Part shown: in pieces, positions 44,038-56,253 of the stretch
How the letters are laid out: every line of letters starts with the position of its first letter
How positions within the stretch are numbered: the stretch's first letter is position 1
From: CAYQJL01 sp964573295
GTDB taxonomy: Bacteria > Eisenbacteria > RBG-16-71-46 > CAIMUX01 > WJJG01
Assembly: GCA_964573295.1 (NCBI GenBank)
Contig: CAZNJE010000004.1
Span: 62,001-126,000, forward strand
Length of the DNA stretch: 64,000 nt
Direction of reading: 5' to 3'
Position numbers and translations under genes: made by a program
The notes under the pieces: generated by a model
Databases searched by the model: none
Told to the model about the DNA's origin: nothing
The model's input: only the letters and a program-made list of their open reading frames with translations

Positions 44038-44784
44038 GTGACGCAGCATGAGACTCTGGGAACTCCCGGGCATGAGGGCGGCGAGATTCTCATCGAACTG
44101 ACCGGGGTGACCAAGACCTACCGGCAGGGCAAGCTCGCCGTCGAGGCACTAAGAGCTACCGATCTCTCGATTCACGTGGGCGAGTACATGGCCATCATGG
44201 GGCCGTCGGGCTCGGGCAAGTCGACGCTCATGAACCTGATCGGGTGCCTGGATACGCCCACCAGCGGCACCTACCGGTTCCGCGGGCGGGACATCCGGGC
44301 GATGAATGACGACGACCTTTCGCGCCTGAGAGGACGCGAGATCGGTTTCGTCTTCCAGACCTTCAACCTCCTGGCCCGGGCCGCGGCGCTGCAGAACGTC
44401 GAGCTGCCCATGGTCTACGCGGGGGTGAGCGCCGCGGAGCGGCGGCGGCGGGCGGCGCAGGCGCTGGCCGTTGTTGGCCTCGCCGATCGCGCTGACCACC
44501 GTCCCAACGAGCTCTCCGGCGGAGAGCGCCAACGCGTGGCGATTGCGCGTGCGCTCGTCGGTGAACCCAGCCTGGTCCTGGCCGATGAGCCTACCGGCAA
44601 CCTGGATACGCGCACCGGCGAGGACATCATGGCGGCTTTCGACTTGATCGCCGGGGAAGGCCGAACCGTTATCCTGGTGACGCACGAGGAGGAGATCGCC
44701 CGCCATGCGCGGCGCGTGCTGCGGCTGCGCGACGGCCGCGTGGTGTCGGACGAGGTGCCCGCCGAGGCTGTGACGCACGGCTGA
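44038..44784 (+). CDS. MacB-like ABC transporter ATP-binding protein
   Basis: A 248-residue LolD/MacB-type ATPase with Walker A GPSGSGKST, Q-loop FVFQTFNLLARA, signature LSGGERQRVAIARAL and Walker B LVLADEPTGNLD, then VTHE. GTG 44038 follows GAAGGA. It powers the two permeases that follow; separate ATPase and permease chains contrast with E. coli MacB, where they are fused. Confidence 0.94.
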   Translation: MTQHETLGTPGHEGGEILIELTGVTKTYRQGKLAVEALRATDLSIHVGEYMAIMGPSGSGKSTLMNLIGCLDTPTSGTYRFRGRDIRAMNDDDLSRLRGREIGFVFQTFNLLARAAALQNVELPMVYAGVSAAERRRRAAQALAVVGLADRADHRPNELSGGERQRVAIARALVGEPSLVLADEPTGNLDTRTGEDIMAAFDLIAGEGRTVILVTHEEEIARHARRVLRLRDGRVVSDEVPAEAVTHG

Positions 44785-44848
44785 TCGGGGTCGCCGGGGC
44801 TGTGATGTGCGGCTGGCCGGGGCAGCCGGGATCAGGAGTTTTCGAACC

Positions 44849-46072
44849 ATGCAGGTATGGGAGGCGGTCAAGAGTGCCCTGGTGGCCCTGTCCGCCAACC
44901 GATTGCGATCCCTGCTCACCGTTCTGGGAACGGTGGTCGGGGTGGTCTCGGTCGTTTCGGTGGTGGCCATCACCCAGGGCCTGAACCGGTATGTCTCCCA
45001 GGAGATGCTCTCACTGGGCTCGCACACTTTCACGATCGACAAGTTCGGTATGATCACCAGCGAAGAGGGGTGGTACGAGGCGCTGCGGCGCAAGGATATC
45101 CGCCGCGACCACGTGGAGTACCTCGAGGAGCGCATGACGACGGCCGGTGCGATCGTGCCATCGGTAGGTACGCAGCTGGATCTGGAGTGGCGCGGACAGG
45201 AGGCCGAGGACGTGCAGGTGACCGGCCTGGCCGGTGACTATCCGGCGCTCAGCGATGACTATGACCTTGCCTCGGGCCGCCACCTAACTCTCGAGGAAGG
45301 CCGCGGCGGTGGGCGCGTGACGGTGGTCGGCGCGGACATCGCCGAGGAACTCTTCGGCGCCGTCGATCCGGTCGGCCAGCAGGTGCGCATCGGGGGCGAG
45401 ACCTTCTGGGTCGTGGGAACATTGGTCGCCCGGGGGAAGGTGCTCGGGCAGTCCCGCGACAACGTAACGCTCATCCCGCTGGCCACCTTCCAGACCCTCT
45501 TTGGACGCGGGCGCTCGCTGTCGGTCTCGATCCGCGCGGCCTCACCGGCGGTCTACGAGACCGCCCAAGAAGAAGCCGAGCTGTTCATGAAGATCGCGCG
45601 CGGCCTGCAGCCCTGGGACGATCCGGACTTCGGCCTCCAGACCGCAGAGACCTACTACCACTTCTACCGTCAGACGACCGGTCTCTTCTATATCGGCATG
45701 ATCGGGATCGTCGGCCTGAGCCTGGTCGTCGGCGGGATCGTCATGATGAACATCATGCTGGTGGCGGTGACCGAGCGCACCCGCGAGATCGGGATCCGTA
45801 AGGCGGTGGGCGCCCGGCGCCGTGACATTTTGATGCAATTCCTGGTCGAAGCGATGGTCCTGGCCTTCGGGGGCGGCTTTCTGGGCGTTGTGATCGGCGG
45901 GGCGATCGCGATGGCGGTCGATACGTTCTCGCCGTTGCCGGCGCGGGTGGAGGCTTGGTCGGTCGTGGTCAGTCTCTTGCTGGCTGTCGCCGTGGGCCTC
46001 GGCGCGGGCCTGTACCCGGCGTCGCGGGCGGCGAGCCTTTCGCCGGTGCGCGCGCTGAGCTACGAGAAGTAA
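44849..46072 (+). CDS. MacB/FtsX-type ABC transporter permease, first subunit
   Basis: A 407-residue permease: one N-terminal membrane helix (LRSLLTVLGTVVGVVSVVSVVAI), a large periplasmic MacB-PCD domain (about 45-275) and three C-terminal helices with the FtsX-domain motif MNIMLVAVTERTREIGIRKAVGARRRDI. The ATG at 44849 follows AGGAG at 11 bases. It pairs with the next gene, presumably as a heterodimer. Confidence 0.92.
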   Translation: MQVWEAVKSALVALSANRLRSLLTVLGTVVGVVSVVSVVAITQGLNRYVSQEMLSLGSHTFTIDKFGMITSEEGWYEALRRKDIRRDHVEYLEERMTTAGAIVPSVGTQLDLEWRGQEAEDVQVTGLAGDYPALSDDYDLASGRHLTLEEGRGGGRVTVVGADIAEELFGAVDPVGQQVRIGGETFWVVGTLVARGKVLGQSRDNVTLIPLATFQTLFGRGRSLSVSIRAASPAVYETAQEEAELFMKIARGLQPWDDPDFGLQTAETYYHFYRQTTGLFYIGMIGIVGLSLVVGGIVMMNIMLVAVTERTREIGIRKAVGARRRDILMQFLVEAMVLAFGGGFLGVVIGGAIAMAVDTFSPLPARVEAWSVVVSLLLAVAVGLGAGLYPASRAASLSPVRALSYEK

Positions 46073-46074
46073 GT

Positions 46075-47397
46075 ATGGAGCGGGCAAGCGCACAACACGG
46101 ACGCCTCGATCAGGCCCGCCAATCCGGAAGGCGCCCCAGCGGTTGGGCGGCCTGGGGCCGCCTCCGAGGGCAGCTGGCCATCCTGACCGAGAGCATCCTG
46201 ATCGCGCTACGGGCGCTGGTGGCCAACAAGCTGCGCAGCTCACTCACCCTGCTCGGTATCATGATCGGCGTCGGCACCGTGGTGGGCATGGCCTCGATCC
46301 TCACGGGCCTGGATCGCAGCATGGCCGAGAACCTTGCCTCGCTGGGGTCGGGCAGCATCTATCTGACCAAGCACGAGGCCAGTATCCAGATCGGGGGACA
46401 CCAGCGTCGCGAGCAGCGTCCCGATCTGACCTTGGAGGATGCCGAGGCCATCGAAGAGCATTGCCCATCGGTGGCGGCAGCCTCTCCGAACGCGATGACC
46501 TCTCTGGTCGTCGAGTGGCAGAGCCAGCAGACGAAAAGGGTCTCGATTCAGGGGACCGGGGTGGACATGCCCTTCGTTGAAGACCGGACGCTCGCTTCTG
46601 GACGGTTCTTCACGCGCGGTGAGATGTGGGCTCGGGCGCGGGTGTGCGTTCTGGGAGCCGACGTGGCCGACGTGCTTTTCGGTGCCATCGATCCGGTGGG
46701 GTTGGACGTGCGGGTCGGCGGGTACCGTTACCGGGTGCTGGGCGTCTTGGAAGAGAAAGGTCAGGTTCTGGGAAACAACCTGGATGAGGTCTTGGCCGTG
46801 CCGGTGACGACGTTGCAGCAGGAGCGCGGGTGGGGTCAGGTGCTCGACTACATCCTGATCCAACCGACCGCCCCGGACCAGGCGGCGCAGGCGCGGGAGG
46901 AGGTCGAGTCCTTGCTGCGCCGGCGGCGGGGTTTGGAGGCCGGCGAAGAGAACAACTTCGGTCTGACGACCCAAGAGAACCTATTGGAGCTGTACACGAA
47001 TCTGACGCGCGCGATCTACGCGGTCATGTTGCTGGTTTCCGGCATCGCCCTCATGGTCGGCGGGATCGGCATCATGAACATGATGCTGGTTTCGGTCCGC
47101 GAGCGTACCCGCGAGATCGGCATCCGGCGGGCTCTGGGCGGCCGGCGGCGCGATATCCTCGTGCAGTTCTTGGCCGAGGCCATCACCCTGACGCTGGTCG
47201 GTGGGGCGGTGGGTATCCTGGGCGGGGGGCTGCTCGGCTTGATCGTCTCCTGGGTTTCGCCCCTGCCGGCCGCGCTGCCGGTGGGCGTCGTCCTTTTTGC
47301 TCTGGCCCTCTCCACCCTGATCGGTCTATTCTTCGGGCTCTATCCTGCCTGGCACGCCTCCAAACAGGATCCGATCGAAGCACTGCGCTACGAGTAG
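46075..47397 (+). CDS. MacB/FtsX-type ABC transporter permease, second subunit
   Basis: A 440-residue paralogue of the preceding permease with the same layout, including MNMMLVSVRERTREIGIRRALGGRRRDI. It has a longer charged N-terminal arm (about 38 residues) before the first helix. It starts two bases after the upstream stop. The substrate of the exporter is not evident; relatives export peptides, macrolides or lipoproteins. Confidence 0.92.
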   Translation: MERASAQHGRLDQARQSGRRPSGWAAWGRLRGQLAILTESILIALRALVANKLRSSLTLLGIMIGVGTVVGMASILTGLDRSMAENLASLGSGSIYLTKHEASIQIGGHQRREQRPDLTLEDAEAIEEHCPSVAAASPNAMTSLVVEWQSQQTKRVSIQGTGVDMPFVEDRTLASGRFFTRGEMWARARVCVLGADVADVLFGAIDPVGLDVRVGGYRYRVLGVLEEKGQVLGNNLDEVLAVPVTTLQQERGWGQVLDYILIQPTAPDQAAQAREEVESLLRRRRGLEAGEENNFGLTTQENLLELYTNLTRAIYAVMLLVSGIALMVGGIGIMNMMLVSVRERTREIGIRRALGGRRRDILVQFLAEAITLTLVGGAVGILGGGLLGLIVSWVSPLPAALPVGVVLFALALSTLIGLFFGLYPAWHASKQDPIEALRYE

Positions 47398-47462
47398 TCG
47401 GGGCCAGTGCGCGCGCCACGCACGCCTCCTGCCGCCGGCTGGGGGCGGGCGGGAGGATACGC

Positions 47463-50384
<2,922 letters not shown>

Positions 50385-50500
50385 CGGGCCGGGCGCTCAA
50401 GGGGATCTTGCCGGGGGCGTACCTGACGGGCCGGGATTGACCTCGCGCGGGCCGAGTGATACCGTCGACCATTCGGCCTATGGCAGCAGGAGGAAGGCGC

Positions 50501-51610
50501 ATGAGCACATCTCTACGCACGACGCCGTATCACACGTTCCACGTTGCAAACGATGGAAAGATCGTTCCCTTCGCGGGATGGGAGATGCCGGTGCAGTTTC
50601 CCGGCGGCATCCTCCACGAGCACCGGGTGGTGCGCCAGGGGGCGGGGGTCTTCGACGTCTCCCACATGGGACGCTTCTTCATCCGCGGTGAGAACGCGAT
50701 CGGCTTCACCAATTACCTCATCACGAACAACCTGGAGAAGCTGAGCGAGGGGGCGTTGCTCTACAGCGCCCTGTGCAACGAGAAAGGCGGCATCATCGAC
50801 GACGTCACGGTCTACCACCTGGGCGATGCGGCCCTGCTGGTGGCCAACGCGGCGAATGCCGACGCCGTCGAAGCCTGGATGCGCCAGCATGCTCCCGAAG
50901 GGATCACCATCGAGAATGCGACCGACGCATACGCGCAGATCGCACTGCAGGGACCGAAGGCGGAGGCGGCGCTTGCTGAGCCGTTCGCCTCTGCGGTCCG
51001 TGAGGTGGGCTATTACGAATACACCTTTGTTGAGTGGCAGGGTGAGCGAGTTCTGATCAGTCGTAACGGCTACACCGGGGAAGATGGGTTCGAGATCTAC
51101 GTGCCCGCCCAGGTGGCCGTGGCGCTGTGGGAGGCTCTCTTCGAGTGGGGCGAAGCCGTGGGAATCGAGCCGATCGGCTTGGGCGCCCGCGACAGCCTGC
51201 GCATGGAAGTCAACTATGCCCTCTACGGTAACGAGCTCAGCACCGAGACGACGCCTCTGGAAGCGGGTCTGCGCTGGGTCGTGAAGCTGAAGAAGGGGGG
51301 CGATTTCATCGGTCGCGATGCGCTCTTGGCCCAGAAGGAAGCGGGTCTCGAGCGTACGCTGGTTGGATTCGAAGTCGAGGGCAAGCGGTTGCCCCGGCAC
51401 GGCTATCCGATCGTCGAAGACGGTCGTCAAGTGGGGTTCGTCACCAGCGGTGGCTTCTGTCCCTCCCTGGAGAAGGGCATGGGCATGGCGTACGTGCCGG
51501 TGGCGATGAAGGCCGAGGGCACGGAGCTCTCGATCGACGCCCGCGGGCGGACGATCCTGGCCCGGGTCGTGGAACGGCCCTTTTACAAAGACGGTTCGGT
51601 CAAGAAGTAG
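50501..51610 (+). CDS. gcvT: Aminomethyltransferase (glycine cleavage T protein)
   Basis: GcvT moves the methylene group from lipoyl-GcvH to tetrahydrofolate and releases ammonia. The 369-residue product has VPFAGWEMPVQF, VFDVSHMGRFFI, the folate-site RNGYTGEDGFEIYV and ARDSLRMEVNYALYGNE. AGGAGGA is six bases before ATG 50501. It is the first gene of gcvT-gcvH-gcvPA-gcvPB. The short upstream spacer is too small for a glycine riboswitch and none is seen. Confidence 0.97.
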   Translation: MSTSLRTTPYHTFHVANDGKIVPFAGWEMPVQFPGGILHEHRVVRQGAGVFDVSHMGRFFIRGENAIGFTNYLITNNLEKLSEGALLYSALCNEKGGIIDDVTVYHLGDAALLVANAANADAVEAWMRQHAPEGITIENATDAYAQIALQGPKAEAALAEPFASAVREVGYYEYTFVEWQGERVLISRNGYTGEDGFEIYVPAQVAVALWEALFEWGEAVGIEPIGLGARDSLRMEVNYALYGNELSTETTPLEAGLRWVVKLKKGGDFIGRDALLAQKEAGLERTLVGFEVEGKRLPRHGYPIVEDGRQVGFVTSGGFCPSLEKGMGMAYVPVAMKAEGTELSIDARGRTILARVVERPFYKDGSVKK

Positions 51611-51617
51611 GGCGAGC

Positions 51618-51691
51618 GGCCCAGAAGCAGGGACGAACGGCCCGGAATCAGGGGGAGCGACCTGGCGACAGGGACGAACGACCCCGAACTT
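51618..51691 (+). repeat. Degenerate 21-bp tandem repeat between gcvT and gcvH
   Basis: About three and a half copies of a unit with the core GCCC-GAA-CAGGGACGAACG, diverged. Confidence 0.75.
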
Positions 51692-51760
51692 GGGCGGACG
51701 GCGACGGCCGTTCTCGAGTGTCGTCGTCCTAGGTGCGGCGCAGCAGGGAGGTGTCTCACG

Positions 51761-52156
51761 ATGAAATTTCCCGAGGACTTGAAGTACACCAAGGAGCACG
51801 AGTGGGTGCGGGCCGAGGGCGAGGAGGTCGTCTTCGGTATCACCGACTACGCACAGGATCAGCTCGGTGACATCGTCTACGTGGAGCTTCCGGAGGTGGG
51901 TAGCGAGCTGACCTCGATGGAGGCCTTTGGTTCGATCGAGGCTGTCAAGGCGGTCTCGGACATGTACGCCCCGGTCAGTGGCGAGGTGACCGCGGTCAAC
52001 GAGGCGATCGCCGACGACCCCGGCATCGTCAATCGCGCGCCGTACGGAGAGGGCTGGATGGTGCGGTCCAAGTTGAGCGAGCCCGGTCAGCTGGACGATC
52101 TGCTTTCGGCCGCCGAATACGCGAAGCTGGTCGAGGAGTTGGGAGGAGAATCCTAA
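51761..52156 (+). CDS. gcvH: Glycine cleavage system H protein
   Basis: A 131-residue lipoyl carrier that shuttles the aminomethyl group between P, T and L proteins. The lipoylated Lys lies in FGSIEAVKAVSDMYAP, and the N-terminus KYTKEHEWVR is typical. ATG 51761 follows GGGAGG. gcvPA starts immediately after its stop. Confidence 0.97.
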   Translation: MKFPEDLKYTKEHEWVRAEGEEVVFGITDYAQDQLGDIVYVELPEVGSELTSMEAFGSIEAVKAVSDMYAPVSGEVTAVNEAIADDPGIVNRAPYGEGWMVRSKLSEPGQLDDLLSAAEYAKLVEELGGES

Positions 52157-53515
52157 GTGGGCTTCATTGGTCACACCGCCGAGGAGGAGGCCCGGTTGCT
52201 CCAGGCGATCGGCGTTTCCTCGTTCGAAGAGCTACTGGCGCAGATTCCCCAGGATCTTAGGCTGAAGGCGCCGCTCGGGATCGATCCGGCCGAAAGCGAG
52301 CCCGAGCTGCGGCGCGAGGTCTTGCGCCTGGCGAACCGCAACTACGATCCACAGCACTATGTTTCGTTTCTGGGAGCCGGTATGTATGACCATGCCATCC
52401 CGGCGGCCATCGACCAGCTCACGCTGAGACCGGAGTTCTACACCGCCTACACGCCCTACCAGGCCGAGGTGGCGCAGGGAACGCTGGCAGTGATCTTCGA
52501 GTTCCAGTCGATGATCGCGGCTCTGACCGGGATGGAGGTGGCCAACGCCTCGATGTACGACGGCGCCTCAGCGGCCGCCGAGGCGCTTCTCTTGGCGCGC
52601 TCGGTGACCCGCGGGCAGCGCGTGCTGCTGCCCGATACGGTGAGTCCGCGCATCCGCGGCGTATGCGCCAGCTATTTCGGGAGCCTGGACTGTGAGCTCC
52701 AGGTGCTGGCCACGCAGGAGGGGGTTCTGGATCCCGCGGCACTGGAGGTGGCCCTGGACGACGGGGCGCCCGTTGCGGCGGTGCTGATCCAGCAGCCGAA
52801 CTTCTTCGGCCAGATCGAGCCGCTGGACCGGATCGGCGAGATCGTACAGGCCCGGGAAGGAAAGCGGCCGCATCTGGTCGTTTCGGCCGATCCGATCTCC
52901 CTGGGGGCCCTCAAGGCGCCGGCCGAGCTGGGTGCCGAGACCGTCGTGGGCGATGTGCAGCCGCTGGGCGTGGCGCCGCAGTGTGGGGGGCCAAGCGCGG
53001 GCTTCTTCGCCACCCGGCAGGCGCACATCCGCAAGATGCCCGGCCGGATTGCGGCAGAAGCCTACGATGCCGCCGGTCGTCGCGGCTTCACGCTGACCCT
53101 GCAGACGCGCGAGCAACACATCCGCCGGGACAAGGCGACCTCGAACATCTGCACCAACAGCGCACTGATTGCGCTGCGGGCCACCGTCTACATGGCCATG
53201 TTGGGGCCGCACGGTCTGCGTGAGGTCGCCGAGCAGTCGCTGCAGCGCGCCGCCTACGCGCGGGAGAAGCTGCTGGAAGTGCCTGGGGTGAAGCCGGTAT
53301 TCGACGGGCCGTTCTTCCGGGAGTTTGCCATCGAGCTGCCGCTGGACGCCGAGCGCGTGGTCGCGGCGGTCGCCGATCGGTATCCGATCCTGCCCGGAGT
53401 TCCGTTGGGGCGCTACATCCCCGGACGGGAGAAACAGCTGTTGGTGGCGGTCACCGAGCAGCGGACGCGCGGAGACATCGATTCGCTGGCCACCGCCTTG
53501 ACGGCGGTGCTGTGA
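52157..53515 (+). CDS. gcvPA: Glycine dehydrogenase (decarboxylating) subunit 1
   Basis: A 452-residue N-terminal half of the P protein, encoded separately as in many Gram-positives, thermophiles and candidate phyla. It has FLGAGMYDHAIPAAIDQL, YTPYQAEVAQGTLAVIFEFQSM and CGGPSAGFFATRQAHIRKMPGRIAAE. GTG 52157 follows gcvH directly, using GGGAGGAG. It forms a tetramer with GcvPB, which carries the PLP. Confidence 0.96.
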   Translation: MGFIGHTAEEEARLLQAIGVSSFEELLAQIPQDLRLKAPLGIDPAESEPELRREVLRLANRNYDPQHYVSFLGAGMYDHAIPAAIDQLTLRPEFYTAYTPYQAEVAQGTLAVIFEFQSMIAALTGMEVANASMYDGASAAAEALLLARSVTRGQRVLLPDTVSPRIRGVCASYFGSLDCELQVLATQEGVLDPAALEVALDDGAPVAAVLIQQPNFFGQIEPLDRIGEIVQAREGKRPHLVVSADPISLGALKAPAELGAETVVGDVQPLGVAPQCGGPSAGFFATRQAHIRKMPGRIAAEAYDAAGRRGFTLTLQTREQHIRRDKATSNICTNSALIALRATVYMAMLGPHGLREVAEQSLQRAAYAREKLLEVPGVKPVFDGPFFREFAIELPLDAERVVAAVADRYPILPGVPLGRYIPGREKQLLVAVTEQRTRGDIDSLATALTAVL

Positions 53516-53529
53516 GGGGAGGAGACCGG

Positions 53530-55071
53530 ATGAGCGCGACACGCGTCGCGAAGCGGATCGCAGCGGCCGAGGGTGATCCGATGTGCGCCACCCGCTGCCG
53601 GGGCACGGTGCCGTTGATCTATGATCGCAGTCGCCCGGGCCACCGGGGCTACGCGTTGCCGGAACTGGATGTGGACAGCCGGCCTATCGAGACGCTGATT
53701 CCCGGGCCGCTGCGGCGGACCGAGGCGGCGGCCCTGCCGGAGGTCACCGAGCCGGAGGTGGTGCGCCACTACATTGCCCTCTCGTTGCTCAATCATCACG
53801 TGGACCGCGGATTCTATCCGCTCGGGTCCTGCACCATGAAGTACAACCCGAAGATCAACGAGGAACTCGCGCGGCTGCCCGGCTTTGGCGGGCTTCATCC
53901 GGAAGCCCCGCAGGGCCAGCTGCAGGGCGTGCTGGAGATGCTCCACCGCTTCTCCGAGGAGCTGGCGACGATCGTGGGGCTTGACGCGGTGAGCCTGCAC
54001 CCGGCCGCCGGGGCGCAGGGTGAGCTGCTTGGGATGCAGCTTTTCCGCGCCTACCATGCCGAGCGGGGCAATGACAAGGACATCATTCTGATTCCCGACT
54101 CAGCGCACGGCACCAATCCGGCCAGTGTCGTCATGTGCGGTTTCCGCCCGAAGCAAATTCCCTCGCTCCCGAACGGCCGGGTGGATGTCGAGAAACTCGG
54201 CGAGCTCATCGACGAGCGCACCGCGGGGATCATGATCACCAATCCCAGCACTTTGGGCCTGTTCGAGGACGGCATCTGCCGGATCGCCGAGAAGATTCAC
54301 GCGGTCGACGGGTTGGTCTACCTCGACGGTGCGAACCTGAACGCGTTCGTCGGCTTGGCGACCGCCGGGGCGATGGGTGTCGACTGCATCCACATCAACC
54401 TGCACAAGACATTCTCGACCCCGCACGGTGGCGGTGGGCCGGGGGCGGGCCCGGTGGCGGTTAGCACGGCCCTGGCGCCGTACCTGCCGCTACCCCGAGT
54501 GGTCAAGGAGGGGGATACCTTCCGTCTGGTCACCAAGGCGCCGCGGGCGCTGGGTCGGCTGCACCCGTACTTGGGCAATGTGGGCGTGATTCTGCGCGCC
54601 TGGGCCTACATCCGCACCCTGGGTCCGGACGGGCTGCGCGCGGCGGCCCGCGCGGCGATCGTCAATGCCAACTACCTGCGGGTGCGTGTCGATCCGATCT
54701 TCCCGGTCGACAAGCGGGAACACTGCATGCACGAGTTCGTCTCCACGCTGGCTTGGACCCGCAAGCACGAGGTCAAGAACATCGACGTCGCCAAGCGCAT
54801 CCTAGACTTCGGTTTTCACGCGCCAACGGTGTCGTTCCCGCTGATCGTGCCCGACGCTTTCATGATCGAGCCCACCGAGACCGAGACACCCGAGACGCTC
54901 GATGCGTTCGCTGATGCCCTGGCGCAGATCGCCGAGGAGATACGCGAGAGCCCCGAAATCGTGCGCGGTGCCCCGCACACGACCTTTGTGGGACGCCTGG
55001 ATGAGGCCGGGGCCGCTCGCAATTTGCGGGTGCGCTACGAACCGCCGGCACAGGGAGACCATGACCGATAA
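53530..55071 (+). CDS. gcvPB: Glycine dehydrogenase (decarboxylating) subunit 2
   Basis: A 513-residue PLP subunit of the glycine decarboxylase. The PLP Lys is in NLHKTFSTPHGGGGPG, with GSCTMKYNPKINE and HLDGAN-like strands upstream (VYLDGANLNAF). ATG 53530 follows GGGGAGGA; an in-frame GTG at 53512 overlapping the gcvPA stop is less likely. No lipoamide dehydrogenase (L protein) gene is in the window. The next gene overlaps the stop by 11 bases. Confidence 0.96.
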   Translation: MSATRVAKRIAAAEGDPMCATRCRGTVPLIYDRSRPGHRGYALPELDVDSRPIETLIPGPLRRTEAAALPEVTEPEVVRHYIALSLLNHHVDRGFYPLGSCTMKYNPKINEELARLPGFGGLHPEAPQGQLQGVLEMLHRFSEELATIVGLDAVSLHPAAGAQGELLGMQLFRAYHAERGNDKDIILIPDSAHGTNPASVVMCGFRPKQIPSLPNGRVDVEKLGELIDERTAGIMITNPSTLGLFEDGICRIAEKIHAVDGLVYLDGANLNAFVGLATAGAMGVDCIHINLHKTFSTPHGGGGPGAGPVAVSTALAPYLPLPRVVKEGDTFRLVTKAPRALGRLHPYLGNVGVILRAWAYIRTLGPDGLRAAARAAIVNANYLRVRVDPIFPVDKREHCMHEFVSTLAWTRKHEVKNIDVAKRILDFGFHAPTVSFPLIVPDAFMIEPTETETPETLDAFADALAQIAEEIRESPEIVRGAPHTTFVGRLDEAGAARNLRVRYEPPAQGDHDR

Positions 55072-55726
55072 CGCCGTGCCAGAGGGGCGGCGCCTTTCCT
55101 GGCGCGTGCATCCGGCGGCCGAGCGCCGCGGCACCGGGATTCTAGTATTCGTGGCGATCCTGGTGCTCAGTTTTCTGGCGGGGCTGTGGATGGGTGGGGC
55201 CTTCTGGGGCGCCTTCGCCTTCGTGGTGCTCTTCCTGTCGCTGGAGGCGTTCTTTCTGCCGGGCTCGTTCGAGTTGACCGAGCGGGGCGTGGTGGTGAAG
55301 AAACCGTTTTCGCAGGCCGAACGCCGGTGGGATCAATTCCGGCGAGTGATCTTCGATGCCGACGGGATCACGTTGAGCCCGTTTGCGCGCCGGAGCTGGC
55401 TGGAAACCTACCGGGCGCTCCGGCTACGCTACCCTAGCCGGGTGGCAGTCGCGCGGGGCGCGAGGGCTCTGGCACGGAGTGGCGTGGAGCCCATGGAGCC
55501 CACGGAGCCCACGGAGCCCACGGAGCCCATGGAGCCCACGGAGCCCACGGAGCCCACAGAGCACGCGGGCGGCGGACGGGCGGAGGGTGCCGGAGAAGGC
55601 GTCGACGCCTCCGGCGATCGGGTGCCGACCCCGGAGGAGATCCAGGGTTTTATCCTGGAGATGATCGACCGCGAGAAGGTCGTCGTGCTCGGCCTGGGCG
55701 ATGACGAAACGCGGCCCGCGACGTAG
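55061..55726 (+). CDS. Small membrane protein with a PH-like region
   Basis: A 221-residue protein with two adjacent membrane segments (about 27-65). A beta-rich segment follows (ELTERGVVVKKPFSQAERRWDQFRRVIFD), like bacterial PH domains of the YdbT/PF03703 type. Then comes a repeat-coded Glu-Pro-Thr run and a short conserved-looking tail (TPEEIQGFILEMIDREKVVVLGL). Its start overlaps gcvPB. Function is unknown; co-transcription with gcv may be incidental. Confidence 0.65.
   Translation: MTDNAVPEGRRLSWRVHPAAERRGTGILVFVAILVLSFLAGLWMGGAFWGAFAFVVLFLSLEAFFLPGSFELTERGVVVKKPFSQAERRWDQFRRVIFDADGITLSPFARRSWLETYRALRLRYPSRVAVARGARALARSGVEPMEPTEPTEPTEPMEPTEPTEPTEHAGGGRAEGAGEGVDASGDRVPTPEEIQGFILEMIDREKVVVLGLGDDETRPAT
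55487..55558 (+). repeat. 9-bp tandem repeat inside the PH-like protein gene
   Basis: Eight consecutive GAGCCCACG/ATG units from 55487, in frame, encoding Glu-Pro-Thr or Glu-Pro-Met. Confidence 0.97.
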
Positions 55727-55773
55727 GGTTGGTTGAGGCGAAGGGACGAAGAAGCGAGGCAGGTACAGAGACG

Positions 55774-56199
55774 ATGGCGGGAAGCATGACCGGCGATCCT
55801 CCCAAGAAGCCGCCGGGCGAACCGGTGAAGAAGAAGCTCGACGAGATGACCGAGGACGAGCTGCTCGAGGCCGTCGCCAAGCGCGTGGTGGGCATGCGCT
55901 TGGCCGTGCCGGCCGTTTTCTTCCTGGAATCGACAAAGCCCCTGTCATTCCTGGGGAGCCAACTGCTAATCTTCCTGCAACCTTTTGTGCAGGCGTTCTT
56001 GACGGTGAAGAGTTACGAGCGCTTCTCCCACCTCATGGAGGAGCGTGAGAACGTCGAGAAGCTGATTCAGCGGATGGAGCAGCTCGACGAGGACCAGCGG
56101 CTGGAGGAGAAGCGCCTCAAGGCGGAGGACAAAAAGCGGAAGCAAGAGGAGCGGGCGCGGCGGGGTCTGCCGCCGCGGCGCTGGCCTTGGCAACGATAG
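55774..56199 (+). CDS. Small protein upstream of the MutL-like gene
   Basis: A 141-residue protein. A charged start (KKPPGEPVKKKLDEMTEDELLEAV) leads to a hydrophobic stretch (about 40-72), then a long Glu/Lys coiled coil (about 80-128) and a basic end (RRGLPPRRWPWQR). It may associate peripherally with the membrane. It has no known family that I can name. Its position 55 bases before the MutL-like gene suggests it belongs with that cassette. Confidence 0.65.
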   Translation: MAGSMTGDPPKKPPGEPVKKKLDEMTEDELLEAVAKRVVGMRLAVPAVFFLESTKPLSFLGSQLLIFLQPFVQAFLTVKSYERFSHLMEERENVEKLIQRMEQLDEDQRLEEKRLKAEDKKRKQEERARRGLPPRRWPWQR

Positions 56200-56253
56200 C
56201 CACCGGCCCGGCAACTCCGGGCCATGGACCAACGTTTCGTAGGGGAAGAGTGC

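Noticed and set aside
50385..50500. Glycine riboswitch before gcvT
   Set aside because: The spacer is only 116 bases, repeat-like and G-rich, and lacks the paired aptamer architecture.
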